NCBI GenBank assembly: GCA_018823415.1
Contig: JAHJIN010000244.1
Location: forward strand, 1-48,162
Reading direction: 5' to 3'
Length of the DNA: 48,162 bases
DNA from: Chloroflexota bacterium
GTDB taxonomy: Bacteria > Chloroflexota > JAHJIN01
The translations under genes were made by a program, and so were the position numbers. This document shows positions 9,496 to 15,729 of the stretch, piece by piece; the first letter of the stretch is position 1; each line of letters starts with the position of its first letter. The notes under the pieces were generated by a model, which had not been told where the DNA came from, ran no database searches, and saw only the letters and a program-made list of their open reading frames with translations.

Positions 9496-9537
9496 AATGG
9501 CCTACTCACTGCGGTGTGTCCCGCTGAGTAGGCCATT
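9496..9537 (-). terminator. Intrinsic terminator-like hairpin between the RHH gene and the 52-aa ORF
   Basis: A perfect 13-bp stem (AATGGCCTACTCA at 9496-9508, TGAGTAGGCCATT at 9525-9537) encloses a 16-nt loop that contains a GCGG/CCGC inner pair. On the minus strand the stem is followed by TTCATTTT, so it can end transcripts coming from the RHH gene. It also lies 16 nt upstream of the ribosome binding site of the 52-aa ORF, so read-through would be needed for that ORF unless it has its own promoter. Confidence 0.6.
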
Positions 9538-9678
9538 GGAACGCGCGTTCTATTGCGCTTCTGGCTGTCTATGGGTAAAATAGCATCAGCCGGTTCCGCT
9601 GCCTGTTCAGCGGGGTCGGTCAGGGTCGTGTGGGTGTTACAGCACCTGCACGGCCCGTTTGCGCTCTAGTGAACGCTG

Positions 9679-9867
9679 CTATTTGGCTTCAGTAGTCTCC
9701 CCCTCAAGCTCGATATAGGGTGGCGTCTCCAGCTTGTCGGCCACCCAGGCACTCAAAAAGCGGCGCAATACCTGAGATAGGGTCAAATCCTCTCGCTCTG
9801 CCTTTTGCATGGCAGCCTCAAAGAGTTCATTGGGAAGCCTGAAACGATAGGACTTGTCTTGTGGCAT
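9679..9867 (-). CDS. Ribbon-helix-helix (CopG/Arc-like) DNA-binding protein
   Basis: This is a 62-aa protein starting MPQDKSYRFRLPNEL. The ATG at 9867 is chosen because GAGAGGA lies upstream and because the beta strand (SYRFRLP) then sits at the N-terminus as in Arc/CopG repressors. Two helices follow (ELFEAAMQKAERED and LTLSQVLRRFLSAWVADKL). A consensus promoter stands directly upstream. In mobile elements such proteins usually repress their own promoter or the integrase; a plasmid-type antitoxin role is also possible, but no toxin gene is next to it. Confidence 0.75.
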   Translation of the reverse strand: MPQDKSYRFRLPNELFEAAMQKAEREDLTLSQVLRRFLSAWVADKLETPPYIELEGETTEAK

Positions 9868-9896
9868 TTCTGTATCCTCTCGTGTGCTACAACCCA

Positions 9897-9925
9897 ATTA
9901 TACTCTATCTCGCCGGCTCTGTCAA
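9897..9925 (-). promoter_or_regulatory. Consensus sigma-70 promoter of the RHH gene
   Basis: On the minus strand, TTGACA (9920-9925) and TATAAT (9897-9902) both match the consensus perfectly and are spaced by exactly 17 nt. The start codon at 9867 lies about 30 nt downstream of the -10 box. Confidence 0.85.
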
Positions 9926-9982
9926 GCACTCGTATCCCCCTTCGGTAACATTCTCATTTGACTTGACACGCACAGTGCCAAC

Positions 9983-10012
9983 AAAAACCGGGCCGGTTGC
10001 TCTGCCCCGGTT
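9983..10012 (-). terminator. Terminator-like hairpin with no obvious gene feeding it
   Basis: AACCGGG (9986-9992) pairs with CCCGGTT (10006-10012). On the minus strand the stem is followed by TTTTTG. A minus-strand transcript would have to enter from 10013-10680, where no credible gene is seen. Confidence 0.45.
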
Positions 10013-10111
10013 CGTTTGCGTCTGGCTGTGGCTCCCCCCCTCAGACGACCTCACAGCGCGCCAGGGCTGGGCGAAATGAACCGTCGTCGCTGCCCAACGG
10101 TATTATAAGAG

Positions 10112-10595
10112 TCATAAATGATTTTCGGGCTCTGGTGTGCGTCGTTTGATTTTGTCGCCAGTACTTCCCTACAGCCACCAGGTGACTTGCAAGAATCAAA
10201 GCATCTCGAGCACGCTGATCCAATGGGCCTGAGATATGTACAAAATGCGTACCAGTCGCCAATGTGCCCCATTAACTATACAAGTTCACCGTCACCAAAC
10301 AACGACCAGAGTAATTCTCCTTGCGCAACCCTCTCACATAGCTGGAATTAGCACTTTGTGGGCCGGGATGCTGGGAGCGGTTTAGACAAAACGGATCGGT
10401 CTCTTCCTATTCGTAGCTTTGGCAGCTAGCAAGTGGCCACAGCAGCGATCTGGCCCCCCGAATGGCGAGAGCGCCATTCGCACTCGCCAGATGAGAGTGT
10501 CAATCAGCCCCAGGAGTCAGCGGGAGTGTCTGAACCGGCGACAGATTCAAATGACGCAGATTCCCCGCCAGACGGGGGGTAAAAATCATTTATGA
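10112..10595. mobile_element. 484-bp non-coding island bounded by 14-bp inverted repeats (MITE-like)
   Basis: TCATAAATGATTTT (10112-10125) and its exact reverse complement (10582-10595) face each other, and each is flanked on the outside by GAG (10109-10111 and 10596-10598), a possible 3-bp target duplication. The interior is less GC-rich than its surroundings, has only short ORFs without ribosome binding sites, and contains a strong double hairpin (10451-10493). This fits a non-autonomous element or an IS remnant. It fills most of the 815-nt gene-free stretch 9868-10682; nothing else is visible there beyond the promoter and hairpin listed separately. Confidence 0.5.
10451..10493. other. Two-tier hairpin inside the inverted-repeat island
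   Basis: The inner stem GAATGGCG/CGCCATTC (10462-10469, 10474-10481) has an AGAG loop. The outer stem TCTGGC/GCCAGA (10451-10456, 10488-10493) closes around a 5+6-nt internal loop. It may be a structured RNA or a transposase-binding feature. Confidence 0.45.
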
Positions 10596-10682
10596 GAGTA
10601 CCAACCAGGCGGCCGGCGTCAGGGCGTTTTGTGGGGCATCCCGGCACCAAACTGGTCGTCTGACGAATGATTGGAGGTCCAC

Positions 10683-13064
10683 GTGTCTATTCGCCATGTC
10701 ATCCTTGTCCCTATGGTCATCGCGCTGACCCTGTTCGCCGGTTGCGAGACGGTCACACTCACGCCAACGTCCACGCCAGAGCGCCAAGCGGTGGCGACAG
10801 CCGTTCCCCCAACGGTCACGCCCACCAGCGCGACGGCGACAGCTACGACCGGGCCGGCACCTGCTACGGGCAGTAGTGGCGGCGTGATCGCCTTTACTTC
10901 CTACCGCGATGACGCCAGCAACGCCGAGATCTATGTAATGAACGCCGACGGCACCAACCAGCGCCGGTTGACCGACAACCCGGCCGTGGACGTAGCCTCG
11001 GATTGGTCGCCGGATGGGAAGCGTATTGCCTTTATGAGCAACCGTGATGGCGATTTCGAGATCTATGTCATGGCGGCGGACGGCACCGGCCAGCAGCGGC
11101 TGACGTCCAGCAAAGGCGATGATTTCTGGCCTGTCTGGTCCCCGGATGGCGCGCACATCGCTTTTTCCTCCCAGCGTGATGGGAATGACGAGATCTATGT
11201 CACGAATGCCGATGGCAGCGACCAGCGCCGGTTGACCAACCACGCGGCCGAAGACCACGACCCGGCCTGGTCACCGGATGGCACCCAGATCGCCTTTGCC
11301 AGCGACCGTGATGGCAACAGCGAGATCTATGTCATGGACGTTGACGGCGCCGAACCCGGTTCGGCCAACGTGCGTCGGCTGACCAACAACCCGGCAGTGG
11401 ATACGGATCCGGCCTGGTCGCCGGATGGCACGCGCATCGCCTTTATGTCCGGGCCCATGGGGGACTTCCGCATCTATATCATGGACATCGATGGCAGCGA
11501 CGTTACCCAGCTCCCCATCGGCGATGGCGATGGCTGGTCGCCTGCCTGGTCGCCAGACGGCACGCAGATTGCCTTTTATTCCTACCGCCCCGGGCCTTAT
11601 CGCGACAACAAGCCCGTTGCCATCTATGTGGTAAGCGTGGATGGCGCCGAACCAGGTTCGGGCGACCTCCGCCAGTTGACGGACCCGGCCACGCGCAGCT
11701 TTCACCCGATCTGGCGCCCCAGCCCCCCAGAGATCGACGTGCCACCAGGGCCGGCCCCCACCCTCGACGGCGTCATCGCGCCGGGCGAGTGGGACGACGC
11801 CCGACGAGAGCAGCTTACGGACGGCAGCGAGTTGCTGCTGTTGCACGCCAACGGCTACCTCTACGTGGGCATCCGGGCCAATACCAAGAGCACCATCACC
11901 GGGAATATCTATGTCTATCGAGGCGACGAGATCGACATCCTGCATTCTTCGGCTGCCCTCGGCACCGCCACGTACGAGCGGGCCCAAGACGGCTGGCAGC
12001 GTACGCAAGACTTTGTCTGGCGCTGCCGTGCCACCACCAACAGCCCCACGGCACAGAAGGAGCGCGAGACGTTTCTCCAGGAAGAACATTGGGTCGCCAA
12101 CAATGGCCGGATGGGAACCCCCGGCGAACTCGAGTATCAGATCGAGATGCCCGAGGGTTCGCTGCGTCTTGCAGTAACCTATCGGGCCGCCGCGCCTGAG
12201 AGGTTCTATTGGCCCAGCGGCCTGGACGACGATTGCATCACGGCGTCGGATGGGCCGATACCGGAAAAGCTGCGGTTCTCACCTGAAAAATGGGCCACCG
12301 CTCGGGCCATGACCGCGGCATCCGTCGGCGTGCCAGAGATGGTGCTGGTGGAGGCCGGCAGCTTTCAGATGGGCGCCGCCGATGGCAACCCCGACGGGCA
12401 GCCAGTGCATGAGGTACACATCACCCGGGCTTTTTACATCGCCAAGCACGAGGTGACCTTTGAGCAATACGATCAGTTCTGTGACGAGACAGTGGGCAAG
12501 AATCGGCCGGCAGACGGTGGCTGGGGGCGTGGAAACCGGGCGGTGACTGCCGTAACCTGGTACGATGCCGTGGCATACTGCAACTGGTTGAGCGAGCACG
12601 AGGGGCTAGCCCCTTGCTACAGCGGCAAAGGCCGGCTCACGCAGTGTGACTTGGCCGCCACTGGCTATCGGCTGCCGACCGAGGCCGAATGGGAATACGC
12701 TGCCCGGGGCGCCCAGCAAAGCCAGGGATTCAAGTATGCCGGCAGCGACGATATCGATGACGTTGCCTGGTACGGGACTCCCGGTGGATATGCTCACCCG
12801 GTGGGGCAAAAGCAACCCAACGAACTGGGCCTATACGATATGAGCGGCAATGTGTGGGAATGGTGCTGGGATCTCCATGGCGAGGGGTATTATGCGTCGG
12901 CGCCGGCCAGCGATCCCACCGGACCAGCGTCCGGTTCGACGCGAGTGCGGCGTGGCGGCGGTTTCAAAGACGATGCGGATAGCCACGGCACCACATACCG
13001 TAGCTTTGACGGGCCAACCTATCTCGGTCCCAGCAATGGGTTCCGCCTGGTACGGACCAAGTAG
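10683..13064 (+). CDS. PD40 propeller lipoprotein fused to DOMON/CBM9-like and FGE-sulfatase-like domains (copy A')
   Basis: This protein has 793 aa. The GTG start is chosen because GGAGG lies 5 nt upstream and translation gives MSIRHVI..., the shared leader; the lipobox is FAGC (Cys21). PD40 blades span about 60-345 and closely resemble gene 2595. A beta-sandwich (about 355-535) opens with the D-G-V-I-x-x-G-E-W signature common to CBM9/DOMON-like domains. Residues about 545-793 form an FGE-sulfatase (SUMF1-like) domain with EMVLVEAGSFQMG, RLPTEAEWEYAARG, GNVWEWC and NGFRLVRT. The two active-site Cys expected after the RGGxF motif in formylglycine-generating enzymes are absent (RRGGGFKDDADSHG), so it is likely a binding or structural fold and not an oxidase. 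It lies 19 nt upstream of gene 13084. Confidence 0.9.
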   Translation: MSIRHVILVPMVIALTLFAGCETVTLTPTSTPERQAVATAVPPTVTPTSATATATTGPAPATGSSGGVIAFTSYRDDASNAEIYVMNADGTNQRRLTDNPAVDVASDWSPDGKRIAFMSNRDGDFEIYVMAADGTGQQRLTSSKGDDFWPVWSPDGAHIAFSSQRDGNDEIYVTNADGSDQRRLTNHAAEDHDPAWSPDGTQIAFASDRDGNSEIYVMDVDGAEPGSANVRRLTNNPAVDTDPAWSPDGTRIAFMSGPMGDFRIYIMDIDGSDVTQLPIGDGDGWSPAWSPDGTQIAFYSYRPGPYRDNKPVAIYVVSVDGAEPGSGDLRQLTDPATRSFHPIWRPSPPEIDVPPGPAPTLDGVIAPGEWDDARREQLTDGSELLLLHANGYLYVGIRANTKSTITGNIYVYRGDEIDILHSSAALGTATYERAQDGWQRTQDFVWRCRATTNSPTAQKERETFLQEEHWVANNGRMGTPGELEYQIEMPEGSLRLAVTYRAAAPERFYWPSGLDDDCITASDGPIPEKLRFSPEKWATARAMTAASVGVPEMVLVEAGSFQMGAADGNPDGQPVHEVHITRAFYIAKHEVTFEQYDQFCDETVGKNRPADGGWGRGNRAVTAVTWYDAVAYCNWLSEHEGLAPCYSGKGRLTQCDLAATGYRLPTEAEWEYAARGAQQSQGFKYAGSDDIDDVAWYGTPGGYAHPVGQKQPNELGLYDMSGNVWEWCWDLHGEGYYASAPASDPTGPASGSTRVRRGGGFKDDADSHGTTYRSFDGPTYLGPSNGFRLVRTK

Positions 13065-13083
13065 CGTTTTATAAGGAGTTGAC

Positions 13084-14859
13084 ATGACTATTCGCCACAA
13101 TGTGCTGGCGATGCTGATCGTTTCAGCTCTCGTCGTTGGCTGCGAGGCCGCCATACCCACGCCAACCTCGGCTCCAGCAGGGAACAATACGACGGCGATA
13201 CCGTCAGGTACCAGCGCTGCGCCGGGTCTCGCCGTGGTGACCCCGGTGCCAGCGACCGCCACAGCGGCGCCTACGACAATGCCAACCACGCCACCTCGCA
13301 CCGGTCGCGGCGGCGTGATCGCCTTTGTCTCCGAACGCGATGGCAACGTGGAGATCTATACCATAAATGCGGATGGCAGCAATGAAAGACGGCTAACGAA
13401 TGACAAGGGGCGAGACTTTGCGCCGGCTTGGTCACCCGATGGCACCCAGATCACCTTTGCCTCCAGTCGTGATGGCAACGACGAAATCTATACTATGGGT
13501 GCAGACGGCAGCAACCCCAGACGGCTGACACAGGATTCTGCCAGCGATGGATTCTCTACCTGGTCGCCCGATGGTACCCAGATCGCCTTTGATTCCGACC
13601 GTAGTGGCAATTGGGACATTTATGTGGCGAGTGTGGATGGCAGCGAACAGGGTTTGCTTGACGTGCGGCAGCTGACTGATGCTCGCGCTGACGATGGGAT
13701 ACCAACCTGGTCACCCGATGGCACTCAGATTGCTTTCGAATCCTTGCGCGATGGTAACTATGAGATCTATGTCGTGAATGTCGATGGCAGCAACCTGCGA
13801 CGGTTGACCGATCGCAGTGCGACCGACGGGTTTCCCGCCTGGTCGCCCGATGGCACCCAGATCGCCTTTACCTCCCAGCGTGACGGCAATGCCGAGATCT
13901 ATGTGGTCGATGTCAGCAGCGGGAATTTGCGCCGATTGACCGAAAACGACGTTGAGGATGGGTTTCCCACCTGGTCGCCCGATGGTACCCAGATCGCCTT
14001 TGCGTCCCGGCGCGATGGTAATCTGGAAATCTATGTGACGAGTGTGGATGGTACCGAACCGAGTTCGGGCGACATACGCCCGTTGACCAACAACAAGGCC
14101 AATGATTATAGCCCTGCCTGGCGGCCGGATGCGGCGGCGGTGGCGATCACCTACGTCGAGAATGACAGCTTTTTGATCAACGCCCACGGCAAGACGATCC
14201 TGACCGACCCCCCAGAAAGGATCCCGCCGGAGGCCCGGCGCCTGATCGAGCAGGCCCAACCCCCATTTGATGCGGTCGATCTGGTCCTGATCACCCACGC
14301 TCACAGCGATCATTTCGATCCCCAACTGATCCGAGCCCATTTGGAGCATAATCCACGGGCCATCCTGATCTCAACCGAGGAAACGGTGGAGCGGCTCAAA
14401 GCGGATTTCTCTGGCTGGTCAGCCATGCAGGACCGGATCAAGGCCGTCGAGCCCCAAGAAGGGGAACGGATACCGGTCACCGCGAATGGGATCAGCCTGG
14501 AGATCCTCAACTTACCCCACGGCATACCCATAACCAACCTCGGCTTTATCATCAACCTGGGCGGTCGCAAGCTGCTGCACACCGGAGACATGAACCAGGC
14601 ATCCGATCTGGAGACCTACGAACTCGCCCGAGCCAACATCGACATCGCCTTTGTGCCCTATTTTTTCCTGATCGACGACGAGTTTCTGGACGCAGACGGG
14701 CACAACATGGTGTTGGCAGCGATTCAAGCCCGACACGTCGTCCCGATGCACTATTCTTCCACGGACCGCTACCTGATCAGTATACTCAACCGGATCAAGG
14801 CGCGGGTCCCGACGGGTATCCTCTTTCACGAGACGCTGGAGACGCAAATCGTTGAGTAA
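13084..14859 (+). CDS. PD40 propeller lipoprotein fused to a metallo-beta-lactamase-fold hydrolase (copy B')
   Basis: This protein has 591 aa, with AAGGAG before the ATG and leader MTIRHNVL... with lipobox VVGC (Cys20). The PD40 propeller runs from about 75 to 350. The C-terminal 240 residues are an MBL-fold domain with THAHSDHFD (His405, His407, Asp409, His410), a later metal His region (LPHGIP), HTGDMN and VVPMHY, all needed for a two-metal site. It therefore looks like an active surface-anchored hydrolase of the UlaG/RNase Z-like broad group; the substrate is unknown. The gene at 3644 has the same layout but lost this catalytic part. The propeller probably positions substrate or partner. 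Confidence 0.9.
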   Translation: MTIRHNVLAMLIVSALVVGCEAAIPTPTSAPAGNNTTAIPSGTSAAPGLAVVTPVPATATAAPTTMPTTPPRTGRGGVIAFVSERDGNVEIYTINADGSNERRLTNDKGRDFAPAWSPDGTQITFASSRDGNDEIYTMGADGSNPRRLTQDSASDGFSTWSPDGTQIAFDSDRSGNWDIYVASVDGSEQGLLDVRQLTDARADDGIPTWSPDGTQIAFESLRDGNYEIYVVNVDGSNLRRLTDRSATDGFPAWSPDGTQIAFTSQRDGNAEIYVVDVSSGNLRRLTENDVEDGFPTWSPDGTQIAFASRRDGNLEIYVTSVDGTEPSSGDIRPLTNNKANDYSPAWRPDAAAVAITYVENDSFLINAHGKTILTDPPERIPPEARRLIEQAQPPFDAVDLVLITHAHSDHFDPQLIRAHLEHNPRAILISTEETVERLKADFSGWSAMQDRIKAVEPQEGERIPVTANGISLEILNLPHGIPITNLGFIINLGGRKLLHTGDMNQASDLETYELARANIDIAFVPYFFLIDDEFLDADGHNMVLAAIQARHVVPMHYSSTDRYLISILNRIKARVPTGILFHETLETQIVE

Positions 14860-14917
14860 GGGAGCCCATTGCTGGGGCTGAAAGGGCGTATACCAACGGA
14901 AAGGAAAGGCTCAAACC

Positions 14918-15727
14918 ATGCACACGGAATCGATCAACGGAGTAACGCTGTTCTTTGACGCCGAGGACCAAGACGCCGCCCGACTCATCGGCCGGGCCTG
15001 CACCCGGAGCGAGTCGCTCATCCACGACTTGTGGGGGCTGGCGGCCCCGGCTGATTGCCGGGTGTACGTTATGACCTCGTGGCCGCGGTTTCTGTTCCAC
15101 GCGGCTCCCTGGCACTGGCGGGCACTCCTGGTCGTGACGCTACCCTTCTGGTATCGGCGGGTGAGCCACACGTGGCAGGTCGCCGGCGGCTGGTCCCAGC
15201 AATTCGGGCGCCGGCGGGCCGTGGGCGTCAAGCCACCGCGCCTCCTGGAGCAGGCCGACCGCAGCATCGGCGAGCGCATATTCGTCAGGGAGCGAGACCT
15301 CAACGAAAAAGTGCAGCATGTCACGTGTCACGAACTGACCCACGCCTTTGCCGCACACCTGCGGCTGCCCATGTGGCTGAACGAAGGGCTGGCGATGGTG
15401 ACGGTGGACCGGTTCGCCGGGGAGCCCACCGTGCAGCACGCGACGCTGGAGACGCTGCGCCGCGCGTCGCCCCAGGGGCCGGGCCGCTACCGCCAGGTGC
15501 GGGCTGACGACGGCGATGCCCTGGTGTACCACGTGGTCCGGGGCTACTGGCTCACGCGCTATGTGCTGGACACGCGGCCGGGACTGATCCTGGAATTGCT
15601 GGAGCAGCGGCAGCGCCACCGGGAACTGGAAGACCGGCTCGCGGCCGCTTACGAGATGGGCTATGACGAGTTCTGGCAGCGCATCGACGGCTTGCTGGTG
15701 GCCCACTTGACAGAAGAGGAGAGTTAG
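14918..15727 (+). CDS. Gluzincin-type metallopeptidase (peptidase MA-like)
   Basis: This is a 269-aa protein preceded by AAAGGAAAGG. The zinc site is clear: H138-E-L-T-H142, with the third ligand Glu156 in WLNEGLA, the spacing typical of MA-clan gluzincins. There is no obvious signal peptide; a hydrophobic patch (about 58-80, WRALLVVTLPFWY) could sit in or on the membrane. The C-terminal half is helical. Its stop is 2 nt before the next start. The same domain type occurs twice, without the zinc residues, inside the 2057-aa protein at 18212, so this intact gene may be close to the ancestor of those domains. Confidence 0.8.
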   Translation: MHTESINGVTLFFDAEDQDAARLIGRACTRSESLIHDLWGLAAPADCRVYVMTSWPRFLFHAAPWHWRALLVVTLPFWYRRVSHTWQVAGGWSQQFGRRRAVGVKPPRLLEQADRSIGERIFVRERDLNEKVQHVTCHELTHAFAAHLRLPMWLNEGLAMVTVDRFAGEPTVQHATLETLRRASPQGPGRYRQVRADDGDALVYHVVRGYWLTRYVLDTRPGLILELLEQRQRHRELEDRLAAAYEMGYDEFWQRIDGLLVAHLTEEES

Positions 15728-15729
15728 CC

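Larger units (their letters stand above)
7621..9925 (-). mobile_element. Small serine-recombinase element inserted in the radical SAM gene
   Basis: The left border is set by the point where radical SAM coding stops; the last few recombinase codons extend into the target. The element holds a large serine recombinase, a 52-aa ORF and a ribbon-helix-helix regulator, all on the minus strand. The right border is not resolved: 9925 is the outer edge of the last element promoter, and the true end may lie up to about 10100. No continuation of the radical SAM gene was found to the right, so the 3' part of the target is lost or moved. No attL/attR core could be identified by eye. Confidence 0.6.

Noticed and set aside
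10041..10351. Three short open frames in the inverted-repeat island
   Set aside because: There are no ribosome binding sites, they overlap each other, and no domain is visible.
12306..13064. Annotation of the third domain as an active formylglycine-generating enzyme
   Set aside because: The catalytic Cys pair is absent; only the fold is supported.
10900..14100. Regular short DNA repeats that could suggest a CRISPR-like array
   Set aside because: The repeats lie in frame and encode WSPDG and IYVMNADG blades of PD40 propellers, with variable sequence and no spacers.
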